Positions 27,315-36,453 are shown, counted from the first letter of the stretch. The stretch is DNA of 48,218 nt from Proteiniphilum sp. UBA4084 (GCA_002383605.1 DFYK01000104.1:9195-57412), one strand, 5' to 3'. Notes: generated from the letters alone by a model not told the origin. Numbers and translations: made by a program.

Positions 27315-28406
27315 ATGGAACATCCCGAAAATGACCCGCATTACAAAGGACTGAGTGTCAATAAAGGTGTAGCTCAACCTCCCAGTGTGAACCCCTATCT
27401 GAAGAAAAAGATCCGGGCCGGTCATCGTTCTGTATCGGAATATGTGGAAGGCATCCGGTCGGGAAACAGGGTGATCCTCAGTCAGGCCGTCACCCTGGTG
27501 GAGAGTTCACGTCCCGATCATCAGGAGAAGGCACAAGCCATCATCGAGCAATGTATCCCATACTCCGGCAATTCCATTCGTGTGGGTATTACGGGCGTTC
27601 CGGGAGCCGGGAAAAGCACTTCCATCGATACCTTTGGCATGCACCTGCTGAAAAAGGGACATAAGCTGGCAGTGCTGGCCATAGATCCGTCGAGTGAACG
27701 TTCTCTGGGAAGCATCCTGGGCGATAAGACCCGCATGGAAAAACTGTCGGTGGAGCAGGATGCTTTTATCCGCCCTTCACCGTCAGCCGGCTCACTGGGT
27801 GGCGTGGCAAGAAAAACACGGGAGACGATCATACTCTGTGAAGCGGCGGGTTTTGATTATATATTTATCGAGACCGTGGGTGTCGGCCAATCGGAGATTG
27901 CCGTGCATTCGATGGTCGATTTTTTTCTGCTCATTCAGCTTGCCGGTACGGGCGATGAGCTCCAGGGAATTAAACGGGGCATCATGGAGATGGCCGACGG
28001 CATTGTAATCAACAAGGCCGACGGAGACAATATCGACAAAGCTAAGATGGCACGACGGCAACTGCGCAATGCCCTTCACCTCTATCCGCTTCCGGAGTCG
28101 GGTTGGACACCCGAGGTGCTGACTTATTCGGGTTATTATAACATTGGTATCGTAGAGATCTGGAATATGGTGGACCGGTATATCGACTTTGTGAAGAAGA
28201 ATGGATATTTCGATCGCAAACGAAATGAACAGGCCAAGTACAGAATGTACGAAACAATTAATGAGCATCTTCGCAACAGCTTCTATCATAATCCGGAGAT
28301 TGCAGACCTGCTGATCCGGCTCGAGGAGGATCTGCATATGTGCCGGAAAAGTTCTTATGTAGCAGCCAAAGAGGCGCTTGACAAATACGATGAATTGAAA
28401 AAATAA
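27315..28406 (+). CDS. meaB: Methylmalonyl-CoA mutase-associated GTPase MeaB (ArgK family)
   Basis: G3E-family P-loop GTPase that chaperones adenosylcobalamin loading and protects methylmalonyl-CoA mutase, an enzyme of the succinate-propionate route used by many Bacteroidales. 363 residues. Walker A is GVPGAGKST at 94-102. The family stretch LAVLAIDPSSERSLGSILGDKTRME follows and is recognisable by DPSS and GDKTRM. Then come PSAGSLGGVARKTRE, the switch region FIETVGVGQSE, and the guanine-specificity motif NKADGDN. The C-terminal helices form the dimerisation arm. No mutase subunit lies in the window, so the partner is encoded elsewhere. It was once annotated as ArgK (arginine transport kinase); the MeaB function is far better supported. 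Confidence 0.94.
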   Translation: MEHPENDPHYKGLSVNKGVAQPPSVNPYLKKKIRAGHRSVSEYVEGIRSGNRVILSQAVTLVESSRPDHQEKAQAIIEQCIPYSGNSIRVGITGVPGAGKSTSIDTFGMHLLKKGHKLAVLAIDPSSERSLGSILGDKTRMEKLSVEQDAFIRPSPSAGSLGGVARKTRETIILCEAAGFDYIFIETVGVGQSEIAVHSMVDFFLLIQLAGTGDELQGIKRGIMEMADGIVINKADGDNIDKAKMARRQLRNALHLYPLPESGWTPEVLTYSGYYNIGIVEIWNMVDRYIDFVKKNGYFDRKRNEQAKYRMYETINEHLRNSFYHNPEIADLLIRLEEDLHMCRKSSYVAAKEALDKYDELKK

Positions 28407-28419
28407 AAAAATATACCTG

Positions 28420-28455
28420 TTTGGATACAATGGTACGACTTTTTCCGTAATTTTG
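28420..28455 (+). promoter_or_regulatory. Promoter of tRNA-Glu
   Basis: TTTG at 28420-28423 and TAATTTTG at 28448-28455, both perfect for the sigma-ABfr consensus, with a slightly long 24-base spacer. The predicted transcript start is about 10 bases before the tRNA. Confidence 0.65.
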
Positions 28456-28471
28456 CACCATCCAATCAGAA

Positions 28472-28543
28472 GGCGCATTCTTCTAACGGTTAGGAAAATT
28501 GTTTCTCAGGCAATGAATAGCGGTTCGATTCCGCTATGCGCTA
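28472..28543 (+). tRNA. tRNA-Glu (anticodon CTC)
   Basis: The sequence folds into a complete cloverleaf. The acceptor stem is GGCGCAT (28472-28478) with ATGCGCT (28536-28542), one G-T pair at the end. The D arm is TTCT/GGAA around AACGGTTA. The anticodon stem ATTGT/GCAAT holds the loop TTCTCAG, giving anticodon CTC at 28505-28507 (reads GAG, glutamate). The T arm is AGCGG/CCGCT around TTCGATT. Discriminator base is A and CCA is not encoded. The TTAGGAA D-arm and GGTTCGATTCC T-arm match other Bacteroidales tRNA-Glu genes as I know them. The variable region is one base shorter than usual. A promoter and terminator flank it closely. Confidence 0.88.
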
Positions 28544-28545
28544 CA

Positions 28546-28577
28546 AAAAAAAAGCGAGGCCGTTGTGCCTCGCTTTT
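28546..28577. terminator. Bidirectional terminator between tRNA-Glu and yebC
   Basis: A perfect 11-bp stem AAAAGCGAGGC/GCCTCGCTTTT (28550-28560 and 28567-28577, 6-base loop) with A-rich and T-rich flanks. It can serve the plus-strand tRNA and the minus-strand yebC, whose stop is at 28599. Confidence 0.88.
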
Positions 28578-28598
28578 ACATTTTAACAGGAACCGGGA

Positions 28599-29324
28599 TC
28601 ATTCTTCATTTCCTTCGTCCATATTGTGGAACACATTCTGCACGTCCTCATCCTCTTCAAACTTCTCCAGAAGTTTCTCAATCTGGGCTCGCTGTTCCTC
28701 ATTGAGGGCTTTGGTGTCGTTCGGTATGCGTTCAAATTCGGCAGCGTGGATCTCAAAACCGTTCTCCTCCAGGTAGGACTGAATATCGGCATATGATTTG
28801 AAATCACCATAGAGCAGAATTTCCCCTTCATCCGGCGCCACTTCATCCACGCCGTAGTCAATCAGCTCCAACTCGAGGTCTTCGAGTGAGACACCCTCTT
28901 TCTCCGCGATTCTGAAGACACATTTGTGATCAAACAAAAACTCGAGACTTCCCGAAGTACCCAGCGAACCGCCATGCTTGTTGAAGTAGCTGCGCACATT
29001 GGCTACGGTGCGTGTGGGGTTGTCGGTGGCCGTCTCCACCACAATGGCGATGCCGTAGGGACCGTAACCTTCATAGACCATCTCCTTGTAGTCCGACACA
29101 TCCTTGTCGGTTGCCTTCTTGATGGCCCTTTCCACGTTTTCTTTGGGCATGTTCTCTTTTTTTGCCTGTTGCTCCAGCACCCGCAGCCGGGGGTTGGTGG
29201 AGGGGTCAGGACCGCCCTCACGGGCAGCAATGGTGATTTGTTTCCCCAGTTTGGTGAAGACGCGGGCCATGTTGCCCCAACGTTTCAGCTTGGTTGCTTT
29301 TCTATATTCAAATGCTCTTCCCAT
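28599..29324 (-). CDS. yebC: YebC/PmpR family protein
   Basis: 241 residues, full length for the family. The N terminus MGRAFEYRKATKLKRWGNMARVF is characteristic through its GRAFEYRK and KRWGNMA residues, and is followed by TKLGKQITIAAREGGPDP and NPRLR. The conserved EGYGPYGIAIVVE stretch and the acidic C terminus complete the fold. YebC proteins are described as DNA-binding transcriptional regulators in some bacteria and, more recently, as ribosome-associated factors that relieve stalling at proline stretches; which applies here cannot be told from sequence. It lies 85 bases downstream of pheT on the same strand, so the two may be cotranscribed. Confidence 0.93.
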   Translation of the reverse strand: MGRAFEYRKATKLKRWGNMARVFTKLGKQITIAAREGGPDPSTNPRLRVLEQQAKKENMPKENVERAIKKATDKDVSDYKEMVYEGYGPYGIAIVVETATDNPTRTVANVRSYFNKHGGSLGTSGSLEFLFDHKCVFRIAEKEGVSLEDLELELIDYGVDEVAPDEGEILLYGDFKSYADIQSYLEENGFEIHAAEFERIPNDTKALNEEQRAQIEKLLEKFEEDEDVQNVFHNMDEGNEE

Positions 29325-29409
29325 ATTTTTATGAATCTGATCCGAAGTCTTAATACAAGGCCTAACAGATCTGTTAAAGATTTATATTTATTTTCATCAT
29401 CACATCAAT

Positions 29410-31872
29410 TTATCTCAGCTGTGCTTCCAATCCTTTTTCCAGATTCAGTCTAATCTTCTGCATCACGGCATCGATTTGCTTGTCGTTCAGTGTTTTTTCT
29501 TCATCCTGCAGCACGAAATTCACCGCGTATGATTTCTTTCCCTCTGGCAGGTTCTTCCCTTCGTACACATCGAAGAGGGTCACCTCCTTCAGCAATTTCT
29601 TTTCGGACCGTAGGGCGATCTGTTCGATTTCTGCGAAAGTGATCTCTTTGCCGATCAGCAATGCCAGGTCTCTGCTCACTGCCGGGAATCTGCTTATTTC
29701 GGAGAACTGCACCTTTTGTTCTTCCGTTTCTTTCATCAGTGCATCCCAGTTCATTTCTGCGAAGTAGACCGCTGCATCGATGTCAAAGAGATGACTGATT
29801 TTCGGGGAAACAATGCCGAAGCTGCCGATGATCTGTTTGGCAGTGCGGATGGTCATGCCGGTGGAGAAAAGTTCATTTTGTAACGGTTCAAACAGCACAC
29901 TCTGCCTGTCGATACCCAGTCTTTTCAGGATGTTCTCCAGATGTGCTTTCAGTTCAAAGACGGAGCTTTGTTCTTCTGCCGTAGCCCAGTTCTTGTGGGT
30001 GCGTTTGCCGCAGATCCATAATCCGATGCGTGTTTCCTCGGCATATTGCGCAAGGATTTCATCTTCTCTTTTTTTATCGGCATCGAAGCGGTAGCAGTTT
30101 CCGAATTCATAAAAACGCAGGTCGCCATGCTTGCGGTTGCGGTTGTAGGCAATGCTTTCGAGTCCGCCAAAAAGCAGTGTCTGGCGCATCACACTCAGGT
30201 CGTTGCTCAACGGGTTCACCAGCGACACACAATGCGATGCGGGATAGCTCTCCAGCCTTTCGTAATATGATTTCTTTGTGAGTGAGTTGTTCATGATCTC
30301 ACCAAAGCCGTTTGCCGAAAGCTGTTCAGAGATGAGTGTCTGCAGCTTGTGCTTGCGGTCGGTTGGTGTCTGGTAGGAGAGGTTGGCTCTCAGCGCATCG
30401 CTGATCTCAATGTTGTTGTAACCGTAGATGCGCAGGATATCTTCAATCACATCCACGTCGCGGGTCACATCCACGCGATAAGTAGGGATGCGCAGTGTAA
30501 GCTCCTCCTCATTTTCGTGTGTCACAGCGATCTCCAGACTGTGTAAAATATTTTTTATTGTTTTCCGGGGGATGACCTTTCCGATCAGTGCATCTGTCTT
30601 TTTGAAAGAGAGTGTCACCTCCTGCGGTACAACCGGTTCTGGATAGACGTCGCGTATCTCGCCTTCTATCTCACCACCTGCCAGCTCTTTTACCAGCAAT
30701 GCCGCCCTTTTCAGAACATATACCGTGTTATTCGGGTCGGTTCCCCGCTCAAAGCGGAAGGAGGAGTCGGTATTCAGCCCGTGTCTACGGGCGGTCTTTC
30801 GTACCCAGGTGGGGTTGAAGTAGGCTGATTCCAGAAAAAGATCCCTGGTCTCTTCGGTTACACCCGAGTCGAGGCCGCCAAAAACACCGGCAATACACAT
30901 CCCCTCTTCAGCATTGCAGATCATCAGATCCCGTTCACTCAGGGTGCGTCCCTGCTCATCGAGTGTGACGAACTTCGTTCCTTCGGGCAGGGTGCGTACC
31001 ACAACTTCATTTCCTTTGATCTGTGCCGCATCGAACGCATGCATGGGATGTCCGGTCTCGTGAAGTACAAAGTTGGTGATGTCCACAATATTGTTGATGG
31101 GGCGCAGGCCAATCAGCAACAATTTGTTTTTCAACCAGTCGGGGCTCTCCTTCACGGTGACGCCCCGGATGGTGAGTCCAGAGTAGCGGGGACAGGCTTC
31201 CCTGTTTTCCACCACCACTTCTATGCCACCTTCCTTTTTGTCGGTAGCAAATGCGTCGACCGATGGTCTGGTCAGCTTACCGGGCTTCCCTGCCTGTTGA
31301 AGCCAGGCTGCCAGGTCGCGTGCCACGCCGTAGTGAGAAGCTGCATCCACCCTGTTGGGGGTGATGTCCACTTCCAACACGTAGTCGCTCTTCACATTGT
31401 AATATTCTTTTGCGGGCATGCCCACCGGCGCATCGGCCGGGAGCACGATGATGCCTTCATGAGAGGTGCCGATGCCTATCTCATCTTCGGCACAGATCAT
31501 ACCCAGCGACTCCTCACCCCGTATCTTTGAACGTTTTATTGTAAATTCCTCGTCACCAGCATAGAGTTTGGTACCCACGGTGGCTACCACCACCTTCTGT
31601 CCGGCTGCCACGTTGGGGGCGCCGCACACAATCTTCAGCGGTTCGCCGCCATTACCAATGTCTACGGTGGTCAGATGCAGGTGGTCGGAGTTGGGATGAT
31701 CCACGCAGGTCAGGACTTTCCCGATGACCAAACCTTCGAGTCCTCCTTTGACGGTTTGAATCTCCTCCACGCTCCCTGTTTCCAGTCCGATTGAGGTGAG
31801 GACATCCGCAGTTTCCTGCGGCGACAAATCAAATTGCAGATACTCTTTGAGCCAGTTGTACGAAATATTCAT
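29410..31872 (-). CDS. pheT: Phenylalanine-tRNA ligase beta subunit
   Basis: Charges tRNA-Phe as an alpha2-beta2 enzyme with PheS, which is not in this window. 820 residues. The N terminus MNISYNWLKEYLQFDLSP is typical. The EMAP-type tRNA-binding OB domain is at about 40-150 (ADHPNSDHLHLTTVDIG pattern, here VDHPNSDHLH). The B3/B4 editing domain follows (ETGHPMHAFDAAQIKG), then the B5 helix-turn-helix domain around 400-470 (RTYRVDVTRDVDVIEDILRIYGYNNI pattern, here PTYRVDVTRDVD). The ferredoxin-fold anticodon-binding domain (SRFPAVSRDLALLI) ends the protein. All domains are present at normal length. yebC follows on the same strand. Confidence 0.97.
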   Translation of the reverse strand: MNISYNWLKEYLQFDLSPQETADVLTSIGLETGSVEEIQTVKGGLEGLVIGKVLTCVDHPNSDHLHLTTVDIGNGGEPLKIVCGAPNVAAGQKVVVATVGTKLYAGDEEFTIKRSKIRGEESLGMICAEDEIGIGTSHEGIIVLPADAPVGMPAKEYYNVKSDYVLEVDITPNRVDAASHYGVARDLAAWLQQAGKPGKLTRPSVDAFATDKKEGGIEVVVENREACPRYSGLTIRGVTVKESPDWLKNKLLLIGLRPINNIVDITNFVLHETGHPMHAFDAAQIKGNEVVVRTLPEGTKFVTLDEQGRTLSERDLMICNAEEGMCIAGVFGGLDSGVTEETRDLFLESAYFNPTWVRKTARRHGLNTDSSFRFERGTDPNNTVYVLKRAALLVKELAGGEIEGEIRDVYPEPVVPQEVTLSFKKTDALIGKVIPRKTIKNILHSLEIAVTHENEEELTLRIPTYRVDVTRDVDVIEDILRIYGYNNIEISDALRANLSYQTPTDRKHKLQTLISEQLSANGFGEIMNNSLTKKSYYERLESYPASHCVSLVNPLSNDLSVMRQTLLFGGLESIAYNRNRKHGDLRFYEFGNCYRFDADKKREDEILAQYAEETRIGLWICGKRTHKNWATAEEQSSVFELKAHLENILKRLGIDRQSVLFEPLQNELFSTGMTIRTAKQIIGSFGIVSPKISHLFDIDAAVYFAEMNWDALMKETEEQKVQFSEISRFPAVSRDLALLIGKEITFAEIEQIALRSEKKLLKEVTLFDVYEGKNLPEGKKSYAVNFVLQDEEKTLNDKQIDAVMQKIRLNLEKGLEAQLR

Positions 31873-31906
31873 TGTTAGACGATGCTGTTCTGTTTGAAAT
31901 TGAGGC

Positions 31907-31914
31907 CAAAATTA
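31907..31914 (-). promoter_or_regulatory. -7 box of pheT
   Basis: TAATTTTG on the minus strand, a full match to TAnnTTTG, about 35 bases before the pheT ATG. The -33 position is not convincing. Confidence 0.45.
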
Positions 31915-32015
31915 CAAAAAAATGCTGAGAATACGCAGGAACAGTTGGTTGAATTTGTTTCTGCCGGGGTACTCTCACAGTACCTTCAGGGTTATGCAGC
32001 TTAAATTAGCAGTCC

Positions 32016-32049
32016 ATTGTGTAATTCACCCGGGATTTTAGTAAATTTG
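32016..32049 (+). promoter_or_regulatory. Promoter of the SNF2-family helicase gene
   Basis: ATTG at 32016-32019 and TAAATTTG at 32042-32049 with a 22-base spacer. The predicted start lies about 30 bases before the ATG at 32087. Confidence 0.55.
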
Positions 32050-32086
32050 CTTTTTGAAGAGATAGCGATGCCAGCAATTTTTCTAT

Positions 32087-34999
32087 ATGCACGACAAACT
32101 GATCATAACACTGATTTTGCATCCCAAATTTGGATATATGCTCCAACCCCTGTTTGCTTCGTATCAACAAGGAGCCGCCTTATATACCATGACGGAAACG
32201 GCAACCCCCCTGTCATCTTCCTTTCGTACACTCTCTGCAGCTGAAAAGACCATTGTAAAACTGGCAGAACGTTACTCCGATAAAAATTTAATGAAATCCT
32301 TTTCGAAAGAAAAAATAACTGCTGATTTTCTGGAAAAAGTAAGCCCTGAGTTGATTGAAAATTACATACGCCCTTTCGTTGAAAAAAGACACCGGGAAAT
32401 TATACCGTTGATTCGCGAAACGAAGACGCCGTTTTTTCTGCGAGAGAAGAGCAATGTACGCGATTTCAGGGGATCACATTTGCTGGAACTTCTTGAAGAG
32501 GCATCGAAAATGGTTTGCATTTTTCTAAAACGGGAGACATTCACCTATCATGTGGAAGTCGAAAATGGCGGATCGGATGTAGACCTTTTTAATCAGTTTT
32601 TTGCTCCGCTTATTTCCAATCCGGCGGTAGTGGTAATTGGAAGGCAGTTGCATTCTTTTTCTGATGTCGATGTGAAAAAGTTGAGACCATTTATCCATAA
32701 GAAGCAGATTGAGGTGCCTGAGCACAAAATTCCCGATTATTTCAGAAGTTTTGTATTGCCCTGTATAAAAAAATATGACACAAGAGCGGAAGGTTTCAAC
32801 ATTTTCGAGCAAAAGTACCAGCCTGTTTCAGTCGTTTCTCTTGAAACAGATTTTGATCTGCAGCCGGTCATTGACCTGAAGTTTCGTTACGGGCCTCACA
32901 GTTTTCCGATCGACAGGCCTTATCACAAAGAGGTACAATTGCTGAAAAATGAAGAGGACTTTTCCATTGGTTGGTTTTACCGTGACTGTGACTGGGAGAA
33001 GGCGCAAATTTGCATATTGACCGAAAACGGTTTGCAACTGTCACGTGACGGTTTCTTCAGGGTCGCGACCGGAGAAGAAAAATATGAAGATATATTGGGC
33101 GTTGTGGCGTGGATGAACAGCAACGGGGAAACTCTGAAAAATTTTGAATGCAGACAGGCAAAAGGTAAGCTCCAGTATTATACCGGAGAGATCGATTTAC
33201 AGATCAATTCTTCTGATAAAAACGACTGGTTCGATCTGGAATGTATTGTCTGTTTTGATGCAATAAAACTACCGTTTATCCGCTTTAAGGATCATATTCT
33301 GAATCATATCCGGGAATTTGTTCTTCCTGACGGCAGCATTGCTGTCCTGCCAAAAGAGTGGTTCGCACGGTTTGATGCGATGTTTCGCTATGGAAAGGAA
33401 GTGGGAGAAACGGTACGACTTGAAAAACATCATTTTCGTGTCAGGGAATTGGCCGAGAGAGGTTCTCTGTCGGAAATAGCTTACGCCAGTGAAATATTTC
33501 CGGTGGAAATTCCCACCGTATTGCAGGCCACATTAAGATCTTATCAGGCGTATGGTCTCAGTTGGCTGATCTGGCTGCATCAGAATCGTTTGGGCGGATG
33601 CCTTGCTGATGATATGGGACTGGGTAAAACAATCCAGACCATTGCCCTGCTGTCTCGTTTATATGGTACAGTATCAGTGCAACCCTTCGGAATAAAAGGT
33701 ATACCCCGACAATTGTCGCTGTTTGACGAGTTTGAAACGGAGGAGGTTGCCGGAGTGAACGTTCCCGACGGGATGGCAATCTCTCCTTCGCTGATTGTGA
33801 CGCCCACATCACTTATTCATAACTGGGTGAATGAATTCAAAAAGTTTGCACCCTCCCTGCGGATATATGTACATAGTGGAACCGGACGGCTCCGGGGAGC
33901 TGCTTTTTCGCGTGAATTGCAGAAAGTGCATATTGTACTGACAAGCTACGGTATTGTCAGGCAGGATATTGGTATGCTGAATAAGAACCCTTTTTTGTAC
34001 GTGATTCTGGATGAAAGCCAGTACATCAAAAATCCATCCTCACAAATTTTCTTCAGTGTGAAGCAGTTGCAGGCCTCATACCGGCTTGTTTTAACCGGTA
34101 CCCCCATCGAAAACAGACTCTCCGACTTATGGGCGCAAATGGATTTTCTGAATGAAGGGATATTAGGCAGTCACCAGGAATTCAAGTCCCGTTTCCAAGA
34201 GAAAGAAGTAATGAGCGATGATGCGGAACGTCAGGTTCTGCTCAAAATGATTAATCCCTTTATTCTTCGCCGCACCAAAGAGGACGTTGCACCGGAACTC
34301 CCTTCACTGACCAGTGAGGTGATTTATTGCGAAATGGATGAGGATCAGAAAACGGTATACGTGGAGGAGAAGAATAAAATCAGAAATGCCCTCCTGGAAC
34401 AAGCCGGGAGGGGAAACGGAGGATATCCTGCCACAGCGCTGGCTGCTTTGATGCGTTTGCGTTTGTTGGCCAATCATCCCGCTATTCCCATGCCAGATTA
34501 CGTGGGAGGGTCGACCAAATTTGAACAGGTTATCGAACTGGCTGAGATACTTTTTGCCGAACACCACAAGGTGTTGATTTTTTCTTCCTTTGTAAAGCAT
34601 CTTACCCTGTTTGCCGATTATTTCAGGTCGCGCAACTGGCCCTATGCCTGGCTAACCGGTAGTACGATCGACCGGGAAGCGGCCATCGATTATTTTAACG
34701 CACACGAGGATGTACAAACCTTTTTTATTTCCCTTAAAGCAGGAGGGACAGGGTTAAATCTTACTGCTGCCGATTATGTGTTCATACTCGATCCCTGGTG
34801 GAATCCGGCGGCTGAGTTGCAGGCAGTGAGTCGCGCCCATCGCATCGGACAACAAAAGAAAGTAACCCTTTACCGCTTTATCACGAAAGATACGATCGAA
34901 GAGAAAATACAGCGGTTGCAGCAACAGAAGAACCTGCTTGCAGATGGTCTTATTCGCCCACATCTCTCTCCGGAAGTGATGCAGGAGTTGCTGGAATGA
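32087..34999 (+). CDS. SNF2/RapA-like DEAD/DEAH-box helicase
   Basis: 970 residues. The first ~480 carry the bacterial SNF2-associated region with no SWIM zinc finger visible. The SF2 motor follows: motif I LADDMGLGKTIQT near 505, motif Ia (LIVTPTSLIHNW), the motif II box DESQ at ~641 (QYIKNPSSQ follows), and motif III LTGTPIENRLSDLW. The helicase C domain has LIFSSFVKHL, ISLKAGGTGLNLTAADYV and the arginine-finger motif SRAHRIGQ. Proteins of this type are presumed to remodel DNA-protein or RNA polymerase complexes; a bacterial function is not established. No restriction or defence gene is adjacent, so I do not propose a defence role. It has its own promoter-like sequence and is convergent with pgk. 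Confidence 0.92.
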   Translation: MHDKLIITLILHPKFGYMLQPLFASYQQGAALYTMTETATPLSSSFRTLSAAEKTIVKLAERYSDKNLMKSFSKEKITADFLEKVSPELIENYIRPFVEKRHREIIPLIRETKTPFFLREKSNVRDFRGSHLLELLEEASKMVCIFLKRETFTYHVEVENGGSDVDLFNQFFAPLISNPAVVVIGRQLHSFSDVDVKKLRPFIHKKQIEVPEHKIPDYFRSFVLPCIKKYDTRAEGFNIFEQKYQPVSVVSLETDFDLQPVIDLKFRYGPHSFPIDRPYHKEVQLLKNEEDFSIGWFYRDCDWEKAQICILTENGLQLSRDGFFRVATGEEKYEDILGVVAWMNSNGETLKNFECRQAKGKLQYYTGEIDLQINSSDKNDWFDLECIVCFDAIKLPFIRFKDHILNHIREFVLPDGSIAVLPKEWFARFDAMFRYGKEVGETVRLEKHHFRVRELAERGSLSEIAYASEIFPVEIPTVLQATLRSYQAYGLSWLIWLHQNRLGGCLADDMGLGKTIQTIALLSRLYGTVSVQPFGIKGIPRQLSLFDEFETEEVAGVNVPDGMAISPSLIVTPTSLIHNWVNEFKKFAPSLRIYVHSGTGRLRGAAFSRELQKVHIVLTSYGIVRQDIGMLNKNPFLYVILDESQYIKNPSSQIFFSVKQLQASYRLVLTGTPIENRLSDLWAQMDFLNEGILGSHQEFKSRFQEKEVMSDDAERQVLLKMINPFILRRTKEDVAPELPSLTSEVIYCEMDEDQKTVYVEEKNKIRNALLEQAGRGNGGYPATALAALMRLRLLANHPAIPMPDYVGGSTKFEQVIELAEILFAEHHKVLIFSSFVKHLTLFADYFRSRNWPYAWLTGSTIDREAAIDYFNAHEDVQTFFISLKAGGTGLNLTAADYVFILDPWWNPAAELQAVSRAHRIGQQKKVTLYRFITKDTIEEKIQRLQQQKNLLADGLIRPHLSPEVMQELLE

Positions 35000-35020
35000 T
35001 TTTTTTAGGATATATGCTAT

Positions 35021-35060
35021 AAAAAAGCGAGGGTGGGCTCATACAATGACCCATCCCCGC
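35021..35060 (-). terminator. Terminator between the SNF2 gene and pgk
   Basis: An 11-bp stem GCGAGGGTGGG/CCCATCCCCGC (35027-35037 and 35050-35060, two G-T pairs) followed on the minus strand by TTTTTT. It terminates pgk and probably also slows plus-strand readthrough. Confidence 0.75.
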
Positions 35061-35092
35061 CCGGTTATTTTATTGCTTTATATAGTTCGGAA

Positions 35093-36355
35093 TTAATATC
35101 CCCTGATGGCTTTCACGCCCGGGAGTATCTTCCCTTCAATCATTTCCAGAAGCGCGCCGCCACCGGTGGAAACGTATGATACCGCGTCGGCATGGCCAAA
35201 CTTATTTACGCAGGCTACGGAATCGCCGCCCCCCACGAGGGAAAAAGCCCCTTTTTCCGTGGCTTCCACAATCGCATCGGATACGGTGCGTGAGCCTTTG
35301 GCGAAGTTGTCGAATTCGAATACGCCCACCGGTCCGTTCCAGAGGATGGTCTTTGAGTTTTTTATCACCTCGCTGAAGGCTTCTTCAGACTCGGGACCCA
35401 CGTCGAGGCCTTCCCATCCGTCTGGTATTTCATTTACCGAAGCATATCCGGTGTTTGCATCATTGCTGAAGCTGTCAGCAATCTTGGCATCCGACGCCAA
35501 TACCAGGTTTACCCCTTTCTCTTTGGCCATTTCCACGATCTCTTTTGCCAGATCGAGCTTGTCGTCTTCCACGATGGAATTGCCTATTTTACCACCAAAA
35601 GCTTTGGCAAAAGTATAGGTCATCCCTCCGGCGAGGATCAGATTGTCGACCTTGTCGAGTAGGTTCTTGATGATATCAATTTTGGTGGATACCTTCGATC
35701 CGCCCATGATGGCGGTAAAAGGACGTTCTGTTTCTTTCATCACCTTTTCCACGGCGGTGATCTCATTCTGCAGCAGGTAGCCGAAAAGCTTGTGTTCTGC
35801 ATCGAAATAGTCGGCAATCAGTGCCGTAGATGCGTGGGCGCGGTGAGCAGTTCCGAATGCATCATTCACATACACATCAGCATAGGAAGCCAGTTTTTTG
35901 GTGAATTCCTTTTGTGAGTCTTTCACCGCTTTCTTTGCCGCAGCAGTCTCTTCTGCTGAAGCGTCTTCAGCAAGGCCACGGGGTTTACCCTCTTCCTCCG
36001 CATAAAAGCGAAGATTCTCAAGTAGCAGAGCCTCTCCGGGACGCAGTGCCGCAGCTTTTGCTTCGGTCTCTTCACCGATACAATCGTTTGCAAATTGTAC
36101 ATCTACCCCCAACAGTTCAGATATACGGGGTAAAATATGTTTCAGTGAAAATTTATCGGTCGGTCCTTTTGGCCGGCCCAGGTGTGATCCGATAATCAGG
36201 CTGCCGCCATCTTTCAGTATCTTTTTCAACGTGGGGATGGCTGCACGGATGCGTGTGTCGTCCGTGATGTTGAAGTTTTCATCGAGCGGAACATTGAAAT
36301 CCACACGCACGAATGCCTTTTTACCGGCAAAATTAAAAGAGTCCATTGTTTGCAT
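35093..36355 (-). CDS. pgk: Phosphoglycerate kinase
   Basis: Glycolytic enzyme that makes ATP from 1,3-bisphosphoglycerate and ADP. 420 residues. The N-terminal substrate-binding domain has KKAFVRVDFNVPLDE and GSLIIGSHLGRPKG. The hinge and C-terminal nucleotide domain contain FTAIMGGSKVSTKI, LILAGGMTYTFAKA, ILWNGPVGVFE and the terminal GGGDSVACVNKFG followed by VSTGGGALLEMIEGK. All main substrate and nucleotide motifs are intact. Monocistronic between the helicase gene and the OsmC-family gene, with a -7 box ~90 bases upstream of the start and a leader that contains a near-exact 16-base direct repeat. Confidence 0.98.
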   Translation of the reverse strand: MQTMDSFNFAGKKAFVRVDFNVPLDENFNITDDTRIRAAIPTLKKILKDGGSLIIGSHLGRPKGPTDKFSLKHILPRISELLGVDVQFANDCIGEETEAKAAALRPGEALLLENLRFYAEEEGKPRGLAEDASAEETAAAKKAVKDSQKEFTKKLASYADVYVNDAFGTAHRAHASTALIADYFDAEHKLFGYLLQNEITAVEKVMKETERPFTAIMGGSKVSTKIDIIKNLLDKVDNLILAGGMTYTFAKAFGGKIGNSIVEDDKLDLAKEIVEMAKEKGVNLVLASDAKIADSFSNDANTGYASVNEIPDGWEGLDVGPESEEAFSEVIKNSKTILWNGPVGVFEFDNFAKGSRTVSDAIVEATEKGAFSLVGGGDSVACVNKFGHADAVSYVSTGGGALLEMIEGKILPGVKAIRGY

Positions 36356-36393
36356 AGTTCAGTATATTTTATGAATTGTAATCTACGAAACAG

Positions 36394-36440
36394 GTGCGCA
36401 GCACGAATATCGCGAAGCGAACCAGTGTGCAGCACTAATA
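36394..36440. repeat. Short imperfect direct repeat in the pgk leader
   Basis: GTGCGCAGCACGAATA (36394-36409) and GTGTGCAGCACTAATA (36425-36440) match at 14 of 16 positions with a 31-base period. Between them is TCGCGAAGCGAACCA, similar to phrases in the ftsZ-yqeY gap. The repeat lies just downstream of the predicted pgk -7 box. Confidence 0.5.
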
Positions 36441-36445
36441 GTTTG

Positions 36446-36453
36446 CAAAGGTA
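36446..36453 (-). promoter_or_regulatory. -7 box of pgk
   Basis: TACCTTTG on the minus strand, a full match to TAnnTTTG. No clear -33 element. The predicted leader is about 85 bases and includes the direct repeat. Confidence 0.45.

Noticed and set aside
28453..28776. A 107-codon plus-strand open frame starting at 28453
   Set aside because: It runs through the tRNA-Glu, its terminator and antisense to yebC, so it is not a gene.
32087..34999. SNF2 helicase as part of a phage-defence island (DISARM- or Dnd-like)
   Set aside because: Neighbours are pheT and pgk; no methylase, nuclease or other defence gene is nearby.
36361..36440. CRISPR-like array from the spaced direct repeats upstream of pgk
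   Set aside because: Only two imperfect 16-base units are present and there are no cas genes.
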